Below, one piece after another: positions 18,009 through 27,508 of a DNA stretch of 64,000 nt (position 1 is its first letter; each line of letters opens with the position of its first letter). A program made the position numbers and the translations under genes. Below the pieces are notes generated by a model, which was not told where the DNA came from, searched no databases, and saw only the letters and a program-made list of their open reading frames with translations. The stretch is taken from contig CAVZFC010000032.1 of the NCBI GenBank assembly GCA_963774445.1, forward strand, positions 434,001 to 498,000, in the 5' to 3' direction. Source of the DNA: CAVUQH01 sp963774445 (lineage in GTDB: Bacteria; Myxococcota_A; Polyangia; Haliangiales; Haliangiaceae).

Positions 18009-19121
18009 TCACCCGAGGGCGGCGGCCGCCGCGGGTTGCCGGCCCATGCGGCGCAACCACTGCCCGTGCGACGACACCGCCGAGGTGAACCGCTGGTGCA
18101 CGGTGTAGCGGACGCCGTGCTCGGCACAGACCTCGCGCACGATCGGCGCCAGCTGCGGGTAGTGCACGTGACAGATCTTGGGGAACAGGTGGTGCTCGAT
18201 CTGGAAGTTCAGGCCGCCCAGATAGACCGTGAGAAACCAGTTCTTGGGCGCGAAATCGACGGTGGTCTCGACCTGGTGCGCGGCCCACGAGCGCTTCATG
18301 CGGCCGTCGGCCGCGCTGGGGAAGTCGACCTCTTCGGCGCAATGCGCGACCTGGAACACCACGGTCAGGATCAACCCGACCGCGAACCACAGTACCGCGT
18401 AGCCGATCAGCACCACCCACCAGCTGTGGAACAGCATCGGGATCACCAGGGACCAGGCCAGCACGACCACCTTGGAGGCGAACAGCTCGAAGATTCGCTC
18501 GGCGCCGGGCCGCGGGAAGTGGTGCCCCCCGATCCGCCCCGACCGGAGCTGCGCGAAGTCCTCGACGTAGTGCATGTGGTAGACGGCGAAGCCGTACAGC
18601 GCCCACATGTAGATGTGCTGGAAGCGGTGGATCGGCCGGTAGGGCTGCTCCGGGGTCAGGCGCGCGAACGGCGACAGGTCGATGTCGTTGTCGGCGCCGA
18701 CGATGTTGGTGTACGTGTGATGGAAGACGTTGTGCTTCCAGCGCCATAGGTACGAGCTGGCCCCGAGCATGTCGAGCGTCCGCTCGAACAGGCGATTGAC
18801 GAAGTTGTGCCGCGAGTAGGCCCCGTGGTTGGCGTCGTGCATGATGCTGAAGCCGACCCCGGCGACGGCCAGGGCCAGTGACCCCTCCAGCAGCACCGCC
18901 TGCCACCAGGTGCTGGCCACGAACACCAGCAGCGCCCAGCTGGCGCCGAACCAGGTGAGCAGGGCCGCGGTCTTGAGGTACATGCGCCAGTCGCCGCGGC
19001 GTGACCGTCCGGTGCGCTCGAAATAGGCGTCGATCCGGCCGTCCAGATCGCGGCGAAACCCGTCGTCTGGGGCGAACTTGGGTCGCTTCTCAGGTGCGGT
19101 GATAGCCGCCTGGGCCTGCAT
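18009..19121 (-). CDS. Membrane fatty acid desaturase (front-end / linoleoyl-CoA desaturase type)
   Basis: The start is ATG 19121 (MQAQAAITAPEKRPKFAPDD), which fits the family better than an in-frame start 13 codons earlier. The 370-residue protein has the three di-iron His boxes: HDANHGAYS, HNVFHHTYTN and QIEHHLFP. The QxxHH form of the third box is typical of front-end desaturases. Membrane segments flank the boxes. It would introduce a cis double bond into membrane lipid acyl chains. No redox partner lies beside it. Myxobacteria are known for polyunsaturated acids, which makes this role plausible. Confidence 0.9.
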   Translation of the reverse strand: MQAQAAITAPEKRPKFAPDDGFRRDLDGRIDAYFERTGRSRRGDWRMYLKTAALLTWFGASWALLVFVASTWWQAVLLEGSLALAVAGVGFSIMHDANHGAYSRHNFVNRLFERTLDMLGASSYLWRWKHNVFHHTYTNIVGADNDIDLSPFARLTPEQPYRPIHRFQHIYMWALYGFAVYHMHYVEDFAQLRSGRIGGHHFPRPGAERIFELFASKVVVLAWSLVIPMLFHSWWVVLIGYAVLWFAVGLILTVVFQVAHCAEEVDFPSAADGRMKRSWAAHQVETTVDFAPKNWFLTVYLGGLNFQIEHHLFPKICHVHYPQLAPIVREVCAEHGVRYTVHQRFTSAVSSHGQWLRRMGRQPAAAAALG

Positions 19122-19455
19122 CAAACCACTATGACCTGGGAAAACCCTCGCAATGGTCACACTTCGGACCCGAAATGGTCACGATCCTCGCAAGAGGGCA
19201 GCGGCGCGGGCAGACTAGCTGGCCGTGGAGGTCCCTCCCCTCGTCGCCGGAACGGTCGAAACGCTTCTGCGCCGACGGCGCGCCGCGAGTTGCCGCCGCG
19301 TCTGGGCCGCCTGCGCGCAGCGAGATGGCCTGGCGCCTGCTCCATCAGCGCCTGCTCGTGGGCTGATCTAGCTCTTCCAGACTGCGACTTTTCCACGCCG
19401 CGACCTCCCGCAGCCGCACTCGACCATCGGCCCGCGGTTACCGGCCCGCCAGCGC
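19122..19455. other. Non-coding stretch with a short repeated motif
   Basis: No frame here looks like a real gene. At 19146-19193 the eight bases CCTCGCAA occur twice, flanking two copies of ATGGTCAC (19153 and 19175), and between these sits TTCGGACCCGAA, an inverted repeat. The arrangement resembles a transcription-factor site or the worn end of an insertion sequence. Neither can be shown. The rest (19200-19455) holds nothing recognisable. Confidence 0.5.
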
Positions 19456-20973
19456 CTACTGGCCCAGCACCGTAAACTCGATGCGGCGGTTGGCGGCGCG
19501 ACCGGCAGCGGTCTTGTTCGACTGAATCGGCGCCGTCTCGCCCATCCCCTGGGTCTCGATGCGCGAGGCGTCGATCCCCTTGCCAACCAGGTACGCCTTG
19601 ACCGCGTCGGCGCGGCCTTGCGACAGCACCATGTTGTCCTCCTCCGCGCCCTTCGAGTCGGTATGGCCGACGATGCGGATGCGTAGGGTCGGGTAGTCTT
19701 TCATCAGCGTGACCGCCTGGTTCAGCTTGCGATCCGAGCTGGGACGGATCGTTGTCTTCCCGCTGTCGAAGTTGATCCCCTTGATCGCTCCGGTGAACTT
19801 CTGCACGGCGGCCGGCACACAGCCATCGTGGTCCGGCAGACCGGTGACGTCTGGACATTTGTCCTCGCCGTCGGGCACGCCGTCGTTGTCGCGATCGGGG
19901 CAGCCGGCCAGCGCCGGCTTGCCGGGCTCGTCGGGGCATTTGTCGTCGCCGTCGGCGACCCCGTCGCCGTCCCTGTCAGGGCAACCGTTCAGCGCCGCGG
20001 TCCCCGCCTGATCGGGGCATTTGTCGTCGGCATCGGTGACGCCGTCGCCGTCCTGGTCCGGGCAGCCGTTCAGCGCCGCGGTCCCTGCTTGATCGGGGCA
20101 TTTGTCGTCGCCGTCGGCGATGCTGTCGCCGTCCTTGTCGGGACAGCCGTTCAGCGCCGCGGTCCCCGCCTGATCGGGGCATTTGTCGTCGGCATCGGTG
20201 ACGCCGTCGCCGTCCTGGTCCGGGCAGCCTGCCAGCGCCTGGACGCCCGCCACCGCGGGGCAGCGATCGTCGGAGTCGGCGATGCCGTCACCATCCTGGT
20301 CCGGGCAACCGCCGGTGGCCAGAGTGCCCGGCTGGTCCGGACAGGTGTCGTCCTTGTTGGCAATGCCGTCGTGATCGCGGTCGGCCGGCGCCAGCTTGCG
20401 CAAGGCGAAGACGTCGATGCCGACGGTGAGCTCGAGATTGTGCGCGCCCGCATTGTCGAAGCCATCGGTGATGACGTCGCGAAGGTCGAGGCGCACGGCC
20501 ACTCGCGGGGAGATCAGCGCGCGGACGCCGCCGCCGAGCTGGAGCGTTGGGTCGGTGTCGCCGCCGAGCGGAGCGCCCGTGGCGACGACCAGGCCCAGCC
20601 CGGCCGACGCGAACGGCGACCAGCGGCCCGGCAGCACGTGATACAGCGCGGTCACGTCGATGTCCCACGCGTTGTTCCGGTCACCGGTCTGGGTATCGAC
20701 GCCGTCCCACGCCGCCGCGCCCTCGATCGCCAGCTGGCTGGTCAGCTGGAAGCCGCCCCGCAGCCCCAGCACCACCGCGTCCTGACCCGACAGCGTGCCC
20801 TCGCGAGCGTGCTTGCCCAGATCCCAGGCGCGCAGATGAAACGCCTTGCCGGCGAAAGCGCCGAGGTACGGCTCGTGCGCCGGAAAATCGTCAGCGACAG
20901 CCGGAGGCGAGACCATCGCGACCGTTGCCAGCACCAGCAGAACGAGCAGAAGCCGTCGATTCGCTATCACCAT
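19456..20973 (-). CDS. OmpA-family outer-membrane protein with seven TSP3 repeats
   Basis: The 505-residue protein begins with a clear signal peptide (MVIANRRLLLVLLVLATVAM, cleavage likely after AVA). A barrel-like N-terminal region (about residues 30-190) is followed by seven 26-residue calcium-binding TSP3 units (about 195-380), each a variant of DQDGDGVTDADDKCPDQAGT. The C-terminal OmpA domain has RIRIVGHTDSKGAEEDN, SQGRADAVKAYL and GMGETAPIQSN. It should anchor to peptidoglycan. It is a paralogue in layout of the protein at 2016-3584 but lacks the PATQPS tail. Two TSP3 units are almost identical in DNA, suggesting recent duplication or gene conversion. Confidence 0.9.
   Translation of the reverse strand: MVIANRRLLLVLLVLATVAMVSPPAVADDFPAHEPYLGAFAGKAFHLRAWDLGKHAREGTLSGQDAVVLGLRGGFQLTSQLAIEGAAAWDGVDTQTGDRNNAWDIDVTALYHVLPGRWSPFASAGLGLVVATGAPLGGDTDPTLQLGGGVRALISPRVAVRLDLRDVITDGFDNAGAHNLELTVGIDVFALRKLAPADRDHDGIANKDDTCPDQPGTLATGGCPDQDGDGIADSDDRCPAVAGVQALAGCPDQDGDGVTDADDKCPDQAGTAALNGCPDKDGDSIADGDDKCPDQAGTAALNGCPDQDGDGVTDADDKCPDQAGTAALNGCPDRDGDGVADGDDKCPDEPGKPALAGCPDRDNDGVPDGEDKCPDVTGLPDHDGCVPAAVQKFTGAIKGINFDSGKTTIRPSSDRKLNQAVTLMKDYPTLRIRIVGHTDSKGAEEDNMVLSQGRADAVKAYLVGKGIDASRIETQGMGETAPIQSNKTAAGRAANRRIEFTVLGQ
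19867..20370. repeat. 78-bp tandem repeats coding TSP3 units
   Basis: About six to seven in-frame 78-bp units occur within the OmpA/TSP3 gene. Units beginning near 19999 and 20161 are nearly identical over more than 60 bases, both reading GATCGGGGCATTTGTCGTCG and onward, 162 bases or less apart in register. This is a coding repeat, not a CRISPR array: there are no unique spacers and the frame is kept. Confidence 0.8.
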
Positions 20974-21114
20974 CGGTTCCTCCCAAGGAAGACGTCACCA
21001 TGCCGGGGCGTTGTTTGCAAGGTCCGGACCCCACGCGTCTGCACTGCACGCCCCCCGCACTTCTTGCGTCGGAAATTTTTCCCACCCGCGCGACCGCTGG
21101 CTACAAGGACGAGG

Positions 21115-24100
21115 TCAATCGTTGCCGGGCCAGCCGGGAGCGTACAGGTTGACCACGCGCGCGGCGTTGCGGATGCCCTGCGCGTCCATCAGCTTGCGCG
21201 AGCCGGCGAGCAGCTGGTCTCCCTCGTCGCCGCCGATGAGGGTGCCCAGGCGGGCTCGGCAGGCAGCCGCGTAGATGGCCATGTCCACCTGGTCGAGGTC
21301 GGCGGCCGCGGTCCGCAGCAACGTGGCGGCCCGGTCGGTGTCACCGCGTTGGTGGCTGATCGCGGCGCGGACCATCGTCACCAGAGGATTGCCCCAGGGC
21401 GCCCGTTCTTTGACGATCGCGCGGGCCGACTCCTCGGCTGCGGCCAAAGCGCGGCTGTCGCCGGTCTCTCGTGCGTAGGCTAGCGCGGCGCGGGCGCGCA
21501 GGTAGTTGCCCTCGATACGAACGCTCTGGATGCGCAACAGCATCGACCGCTTGAGCAGCGGCCAGAACTCGCTGATGCGCTCCCACGCGCGCGCACCCGA
21601 CTGCTGGTAGAGGTCGATCTGCACGCGCGCGAGCAGCTCGTAGTAGTGGTGGAGATGAAACGCTCCGTCCAGCGAGGTCGAGACCTCCTCCACGTGAGTG
21701 CGCGCTTCTTCGGGCTGGTCCAGACCGAGCCAGGTGACGTTGGTCCGCCAGCCCTTGAAACCCCGGGCCGCGTAGACGTCGCCGCGCTCTTCGGCCTCGC
21801 GGAGATAGATCGGCACCATCCGCATCAACTCGCCGAACTCTCCCAGGTAGACCAGCGCGCTCATCCGCATGATCTGGGTCAGGTCGATCTCCCACCGCGC
21901 ATTGGCGGTCCGATCGCGCAAGATGGTCTCGCCTTCGCGCAACCGTTGTTCGGCTTCGCGCCAGTAGCCGGTGAGGAAAGAGGCGACGCCGGAGGTGCTC
22001 AGGCCGACGCCGAGCGCGTATGGGTCGCCGGACGACTCGGCGAGCCCGAGCACGCGCGCGGCCAGCTTCTCGCTGGCCGCGCGCTTCTTTACGCCGGACA
22101 TGCTCAGGAACCCGATCTCGAAGGTGAGAGCGTGGGCGGCCCGTGAGGGCTCGCCAGCGCGCAGCGCATCGAGCAAGAACGTAAACTGCAGCGCGCGACC
22201 GAAGAACGGCGCTAGCCAGGCCATTGGCGTCGACACCGAAGAGCAGACGTCGATTCGCAGCAGGGTTTCGCTGTCCACCTCGTCGGCACTGCGCGGAGTG
22301 AAGCCCAACCCGCGCAGCTTGAGCTGCATCCTGCGCCCGACGATCGTGAGCAGCGCCCGGCGCGGAGAGCGCGGCAGCTTGAGGTTCACCGCGCGCAGAA
22401 CCTCCCCGGCCTTGCTCATCCCCTCCTCGAGATGACCCCGGCGCAAGGTCTGCTCCAGCTGGAGTCGCGACAGCTCCAGATGTTCGTGTCGGTCGGCGCC
22501 GGCGGCGGCGGCGCCATACTCGGCGGCGGCTTCGTCGAGACGCCCTGCGTAGCGAAGCGCGTGAGCACGCGCCGTGAGCAACGCGCGGCGGGTCTTCTCG
22601 TCGTGATCGACCTGCTCGAGCACGACTGCGTAGAGGTCGGCGGCTCGATGGAACGCCAACGTGCTTTCGGCAATGGTCGCTGCTCGGAGCGCGTGCTCGG
22701 CAGCCCGTGGCCCCTCTCCCGCCCGCAGCCAGTGGCCGACCAGCGCCTCGTGGTCCGGCTCTCGCTCGCTCTCCAGCGCCAGCGCCAGGTTGGCGTGGGT
22801 GCCGCGCAGCTCCTGCTCCCCCAGTCTGGCAACGATGGTCTCGCGAACTCGGTCGTGGTACGGCTCGATCATCTGTTCGTCGTCGCTGCGGCGGACGCGC
22901 ACCAGGCGCTCGGCGCGCAAGGTCACCAGCTCGGCGCCGACATGGTCGAGCGCTGCCGCGCGAACGGCGAGCCCGACCCGCAACGGCCGACCAGCGACAC
23001 AGCTGATTCGCAAGAGGCTTCGCGCGGAGTCGCTGAGCTGATCGACGCGGGACGCCAACAAGCTGTCCAGGCTCGGCAGCGCACTGGGGGAGTCGCCGGC
23101 GAGCGGGATGTTGCGCGCGAGCTCGGACAGAAACAGCGTGTGGCCACCGGACTCCCTGATGACCTCGGCGAGCCGGGCGCCGTCGACCGCGCGGCCCGCG
23201 CACGCGTGGACGAGCTCGCTCGCTGCTTCCTGGGTCAGCGGGCCCAGGTGAATGTCGCGGGTGCGTCCCGGCGCCGCCCCGACGCGAAAGCGGGCCAGCA
23301 CCTGGAGCAGCTCACTGGAGCTCTCCTCGTCCGACCGGTAGGCGGCGATCAGGAGCAACGAGGGCGCGTCCGGATGCCGGATCAGGTCGGCGAAGAAACC
23401 GGCACTGTCCACGTCACCCCACTGCAAGTCGTCGATGAACAGCACGAGCGACACCCGCTCGCCCAGGTAGCGCAACAGCTGTCGCAAGGCGACGAATGCG
23501 CGGCGCCGCAGCTCCTGCAAGTCGGGCGGCTGAACGCGCCGCGTGCCCGGGGCGGCGATCGCCGGAACGCGACGCAAGACCGGGAACAGTCGGGACAGCG
23601 CGTCGATGTCGCGCGGCAGCAGGTCGCGCACTGCGGCGTCGGGCAGCTGCAGCAGGTATCGCGACAAGGCATCGATCACTGTGTCGATCGACTTGTACGG
23701 CAGACTCTCGCGCTCGTAACAGCGCCCCTCGAGCACGACCACCCCGGGGTCCAGCGCCGACAGGAAGCGATGGACGAGCGCGGATTTGCCCAACCCCGAC
23801 GGTCCGCTCACGAAGACGCTGACGCACTCACCGTCCCGGCTAGCAGCCAGTGAGGAGCTCAGCGCCCCGAGCTCGGGCTCGCGGCCAACGAAGGAGTGAG
23901 CCACCGTGGCTCTGCGAATGTGCTCGGTGGCGATGGAGGGCCCCGCCGCGAGGGCAGCCAGGATGTCGGCCCCTGCCGGGCGCTGCGCCGGATCGCGAGA
24001 CAGCAGCGCCATGGCCAGGTCGCTCAAATCCGCGGGGGCCTCCGGGGTGAGCTCCCGGGGCGGCGGTGGATCCTGGGTCTGCTTGACGTGGACGACGCCG

Positions 24101-24861
24101 TAGCCGGCGTGCGCGAACGGGCGCTCGCCCGTGAGCGCCTCGTACAGCATGACGCCCACGCTGTACCAGTCACTCGCCTCGGACTGCGGCCGGTGAGCCG
24201 CCTGTTCGGGCGAGGCGTACATCGGTGTGCCGAGGGCGCGTTCCTTGGCGTCGGCGCCAGCCAGCTCGATCTTGTCGGACGTCAGGCCAAAGTCGAGCAG
24301 CACCACGCGACCTTCGCCGGTGACGAGAACGTTGGATGGCTTGACGTCGCGGTGAAGCTTGCCAGCACAATGCAGTGCGTGCACGCCGTCGACCAGCTGC
24401 TGCAGCGCCTGACGGAGGCGATGGACGTCGAGCACGCCCCTGATCGACGGCGCGTCGGGAGCCGCGCCCCGACCGAGGACCCCGGTCGCCGCGGTCGCCG
24501 TATCCGGATAAGCCTCGGGCGCCAACTCGGGGGTGATGGCGGGGTCGGGATGGTCGGCCCAGCGGCGCACGAACGAGATGAACGAGCAGCCGTTGACCAG
24601 CTCCATGCTGAAGAAGCAATCGTCACCGATCGTGTGAAAGTCGTACAGGGTGACCAGGTTGGGGTGAACCAGATCGGCGACGGCGCGAAACTCTCGCTTG
24701 AAGCGGTACAGGGCGCGGGCGTCACCGGTCAGCAGCGTCTTGAGCGCCACGTGCGTGTTGCGCTGGTGATCGAACGCCCGGTAGACGGCGCCCATGCCAC
24801 CTGCGCCCAGCTTGCCGAGCACGTCGAACCGTTCGACGTTCGCGAGCCGCCACTCCCTCAC
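21115..24861 (-). CDS. Ser/Thr protein kinase fused to AAA ATPase and TPR-like region
   Basis: The start is taken as GTG 24861, which gives VREWRLANVERFDVLGKLG; the open frame further up overlaps the opposite-strand VOC gene. The 1248-residue protein has an N-terminal Hanks-type kinase domain (LGAGGMGAVYRAF, HVALKTLL, LHRDVKPSNVLV, LLDFGLTSD), then an AAA_16-type NTPase (Walker A SGPSGLGKSAL; Walker B LVLFIDDLQWGD), then a long helical TPR-like C-terminus. This PknK/AAA/TPR layout is common in myxobacterial signalling and senses or relays regulatory inputs in the cytoplasm. All catalytic kinase residues are visible. The partner is unknown. Confidence 0.9.
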   Translation of the reverse strand: MREWRLANVERFDVLGKLGAGGMGAVYRAFDHQRNTHVALKTLLTGDARALYRFKREFRAVADLVHPNLVTLYDFHTIGDDCFFSMELVNGCSFISFVRRWADHPDPAITPELAPEAYPDTATAATGVLGRGAAPDAPSIRGVLDVHRLRQALQQLVDGVHALHCAGKLHRDVKPSNVLVTGEGRVVLLDFGLTSDKIELAGADAKERALGTPMYASPEQAAHRPQSEASDWYSVGVMLYEALTGERPFAHAGYGVVHVKQTQDPPPPRELTPEAPADLSDLAMALLSRDPAQRPAGADILAALAAGPSIATEHIRRATVAHSFVGREPELGALSSSLAASRDGECVSVFVSGPSGLGKSALVHRFLSALDPGVVVLEGRCYERESLPYKSIDTVIDALSRYLLQLPDAAVRDLLPRDIDALSRLFPVLRRVPAIAAPGTRRVQPPDLQELRRRAFVALRQLLRYLGERVSLVLFIDDLQWGDVDSAGFFADLIRHPDAPSLLLIAAYRSDEESSSELLQVLARFRVGAAPGRTRDIHLGPLTQEAASELVHACAGRAVDGARLAEVIRESGGHTLFLSELARNIPLAGDSPSALPSLDSLLASRVDQLSDSARSLLRISCVAGRPLRVGLAVRAAALDHVGAELVTLRAERLVRVRRSDDEQMIEPYHDRVRETIVARLGEQELRGTHANLALALESEREPDHEALVGHWLRAGEGPRAAEHALRAATIAESTLAFHRAADLYAVVLEQVDHDEKTRRALLTARAHALRYAGRLDEAAAEYGAAAAGADRHEHLELSRLQLEQTLRRGHLEEGMSKAGEVLRAVNLKLPRSPRRALLTIVGRRMQLKLRGLGFTPRSADEVDSETLLRIDVCSSVSTPMAWLAPFFGRALQFTFLLDALRAGEPSRAAHALTFEIGFLSMSGVKKRAASEKLAARVLGLAESSGDPYALGVGLSTSGVASFLTGYWREAEQRLREGETILRDRTANARWEIDLTQIMRMSALVYLGEFGELMRMVPIYLREAEERGDVYAARGFKGWRTNVTWLGLDQPEEARTHVEEVSTSLDGAFHLHHYYELLARVQIDLYQQSGARAWERISEFWPLLKRSMLLRIQSVRIEGNYLRARAALAYARETGDSRALAAAEESARAIVKERAPWGNPLVTMVRAAISHQRGDTDRAATLLRTAAADLDQVDMAIYAAACRARLGTLIGGDEGDQLLAGSRKLMDAQGIRNAARVVNLYAPGWPGND

Positions 24862-24960
24862 CGTGCGATTATCTAATGAAGCGGTCGCCGGGACCAGTCG
24901 AAAGCGCCTGCTACCGGCCCCCGGGGGTGGGGGACGAGGTAGGAGTCGTGCCCCTATGGC

Positions 24961-25359
24961 ATGATGCAGCCCATGGCGCGAGTGACAGGGATCGGGGGCG
25001 TATTCTTCAAGTTGACGTCGGACCACGAGCGGCTCGCGGCCTGGTACGCACGTCACCTGGGACTGGTGATCGAGGAATGGGGCGGCGCGCTGTTGAAGTG
25101 GCCAGAGGACAAGGCAGAGGATCGCGGTCTCACCGTCTGGCACGTCGCGGAGAAGAACAGCGATTGGTTCAGCCCGAGCGCGTCGAGCTTCATGATCAAC
25201 TACCGCGTGGATGACCTCGACGAGCTGCTGGCGCAACTGCGCCGCGACGGGGTCGAGATCGTCAAGGGGCCCGAGTCACACGAAAACGGTCACTTCGCCT
25301 GGATCCTCGATCCCGACGGCAACAAGGTCGAGCTGTGGCAGCCAGTGGCATCCGACTGA
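24961..25359 (+). CDS. VOC-superfamily protein (glyoxalase/bleomycin-resistance fold)
   Basis: The protein is 132 residues from ATG 24961, or 128 from ATG 24973 (MARVTGIGGVFFKLTSDHE), which is the likelier start. It has one pair of beta-alpha-beta-beta-beta modules with GIGGVFFKLTSDHERLAAWY, INYRVDDLDELLAQLR and HFAWILDPDGNKVELWQP, the usual VOC ending with the Glu metal ligand. Such single-domain proteins bind a metal and small molecules; the reaction is not predictable. It is divergent from the kinase gene. Confidence 0.88.
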   Translation: MMQPMARVTGIGGVFFKLTSDHERLAAWYARHLGLVIEEWGGALLKWPEDKAEDRGLTVWHVAEKNSDWFSPSASSFMINYRVDDLDELLAQLRRDGVEIVKGPESHENGHFAWILDPDGNKVELWQPVASD

Positions 25360-25438
25360 CGCGACCTCGATGGCTACAAAGTCGAGGCAGTGTACCACGA
25401 GCCGAGCGCCTAACACGCCGCGGAGTATGCGGGTACGC

Positions 25439-27308
25439 CTACGGCGTTCGCCCGGCCGCGCCGTTTCCCTTGGACGACCGCGGCACGCCGTTTGTTGTTT
25501 GCCGTGGCCGAGCGTCGGGGCGGCTCAGGAATTGGTCGCGTGACGCCAGGCCGATCCTCTGCAGACCCATCGGCGGGGACAGGATGGTGTGGAGCAGGAA
25601 CGCCTCACGCGCCTCTTCGAGGCTCGCCCCATTGGTCTCGGGCAGGGTAGCGTCGTAGGCGCCGGGAGAATCGCCGAGGATGCCCGTGATCCCGCGAATC
25701 CCGCGCCGCGCCAGGTCGATGAGTTGCGCCTCGCGCTTGGGCTCGTCGCGGACCGCGAGCACCGCGCCGGCGACGATCTCCCGGGAGTGCGACGTGAGAG
25801 GGATGCGGCCGTTGCGCAGGTCCGATCGAACGCGCGCGGCGGCGGCGTTTTCGCGCAGCCCGAAATCGAGGCCGGGCACCTCGGCGAGCCGGTAGCCAGA
25901 AAGCGCCCGCAGTGGCTCCTGGTACAAGCGATCGACGAGCTCGCGGGCGAGCGTAAGCAGGGGGGCCGCCGGTAGGTCCATGGAGCGAGTGGCGGTCGGA
26001 ATCTGGAAGGTCGCCGGTTCGCCGCCATGCAGCCGGGCCCACTCGGCGCGCAGGCGCTCGGCTTCGTTTGCCATGCCAGCGAGCTCGATGACGCGCGCGG
26101 CAATGGCGAATCGCATGTGGCGCGGGGGGTGATGATCGTAGAGCGGCCTCTTGGAGTCAGCGCCGACGCGCGTGATCGACATCGGTTCGCGCGGTGCCGC
26201 GAACAGTTGGACCATGGTGGTGACGTACGCGGGCCCCAGCATGAGCGCCCCCAAGACGTCGCAGAAGATCTCTTCGAACCAGCCGCCCAGAACGCGCGGC
26301 AGCTCATCGAGGCTGAACCCATCGCCGAGGCGATCGTACGCCATCCTTTGCAACCCGATGTACTCTGGTGGCAGCTCGAGCTGCGCGCGCAGCTGAGCGC
26401 CCAGGCCGTCCGAGGCAGCCAAGAAATGGTGAGCGATCTCGTGCGCGAGCGCCGGCCAGCATGCCACGCTGTCGAAGAACCGATCCGGCAGATACAGCAG
26501 CGCCAGCCGCGTCGGGGCAAAGGCGATCGACGTAGGCTCATCGAACCGGCCGATCTTCGTGACCGGCTCCGCCGCGGTGAGTCCGAGCCGCTTGGCCGAG
26601 GCGAAGTCCAGGATCGGCTGGTAGCAGGCGATGGCGATGGCGTCGGCGTCGCCTAGCTTTCCGACCAGCGCGGGATCGCGGCGCTGCCCGATGAATTCCT
26701 CGATGTTTGCGAGCACCAGCTCGAGCTGGTCGGTGCGCTCGCTCAGCTGCAGCGTCGGCGGCTCGGTTCGACGCGCGTAGATCTGCGAGCGCGGCGCGCG
26801 CGCCGCGCGCCACGTCGGCGTCGAGCACCCTGGAGAACCGGCTGGTGACGCCACTGGTGCGTGCGTCGTGCGCGACGGTGGCAGACCTCTCGCGTACCGC
26901 GGAGAGGCGTTGCTCGAGCTCCTCGGGCGGCACATCGGCGGGCGCCCAAGCCGGCCGCCTCCTGCGCCGGGCGGAGCGCGCGGTCTTTTGTTGCGGCAAC
27001 GGCTTCGGATTCGCCGCGGGCTTCGGCGCGGGCTTCGGCTTCGGCGCCGGCTTCGGCGCTGGCGCATGCTTCCGCGCAGACGCTCGCTTCCGCACAGACG
27101 CTCGCTTCCGCACAGACGCTCGCTTCCGCGCAGACGCTCGCTTCCGCGCCAGCTCTTGCTTCAACGCGGATAGTTGCTTCAAAACTGCCCGCGGGGGGCG
27201 CAGCAGCCGCTGCTTCCACGCCGATGGCAGCAGGTAGACCAGCAGCGAGACGAGCGGCCCGACGAGAAACAGCGCGATCGCGACGAGCGTTTTGGGGTCG
27301 ATCCCCAC
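25439..27308 (-). CDS. Membrane-anchored predicted zinc metalloprotease with basic repeat linker, one frameshift
   Basis: The start is ATG 27308 (MGIDPKTLVAIALFLVGPLV), a single N-terminal membrane helix. Then comes a Lys/Arg-rich repeat (KRASVRKRASVRKRASAR, about residues 55-80) and a Pro/Lys linker. The remaining domain reads in another frame. The break is at GTTCGAC, 26766-26772; removing one T gives LADLRASTEPPTLQLSER and a product of 622 residues. The soluble domain has WPALAHEIAHHFLAASD, an HExxH-type zinc motif, in an otherwise unfamiliar sequence, so the family is not known to me. It is the last gene of the FloA operon, three bases after the small gene at 27312. It could cut proteins within flotillin-rich membrane patches (inference). 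Confidence 0.7.
27064..27152. repeat. 18-bp tandem repeat coding the KRASVR linker
   Basis: The unit on the plus strand is close to CAGACGCTCGCTTCCGCA, repeated four to five times. On the minus strand it codes alternating Lys-Arg-Ala-Ser-Val/Ala-Arg, a highly basic linker just after the membrane helix of the metalloprotease. Copy number could vary in frame. Confidence 0.75.
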
Positions 27309-27311
27309 GGG

Positions 27312-27506
27312 CTACTTCGGGTGCCGCGGCCCCTGCGCTGGCCTCACCGGGGGCGGCCGCTCGGCGACTGCCTCGCCCAGCAGCAGATCGCGCAACAGGT
27401 GCCGCGGGTCGCGCGCGGCGCGCGCCAGCAGCTCCGCGGCCGTGGAGCGCCGCTCCGCCCGCGGGGCGTAGGCAGAGCCGGTGCCGCGAGCTCCGTCCTT
27501 CGCCAC
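27312..27506 (-). CDS. Small hypothetical protein in the FloA operon
   Basis: A 64-residue frame starts at ATG 27506, two bases after the floA stop, and ends three bases before the metalloprotease start. The sequence (MAKDGARGTGSAYAPRAERR, then a helix with ELLARAARDPRHLLRDLLLG) matches no family I know. The exact fit between the two flanking genes on the same strand is the main reason to accept it. It is predicted soluble and helical. Confidence 0.5.
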   Translation of the reverse strand: MAKDGARGTGSAYAPRAERRSTAAELLARAARDPRHLLRDLLLGEAVAERPPPVRPAQGPRHPK

Positions 27507-27508
27507 GC

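Noticed and set aside
19131..19475. Plus-strand 114-codon frame in the desaturase-OmpA gap
   Set aside because: The product is Pro/Arg/Ala-rich without domains or ribosome-binding site.
19867..20370. Possible CRISPR array because of regular repeats
   Set aside because: The repeats are in-frame TSP3 units of 78 bp without unique spacers; there are no cas genes.
24862..25236. Upstream extension of the kinase gene
   Set aside because: The added residues do not resemble kinase N-termini and lie antisense to the VOC gene; GTG 24861 is better.
26766..26772. Programmed ribosomal frameshifting in the metalloprotease gene
   Set aside because: No slippery heptamer or downstream structure is visible, and the same GTYRAC-plus-A pattern explains nine other breaks in unrelated genes.
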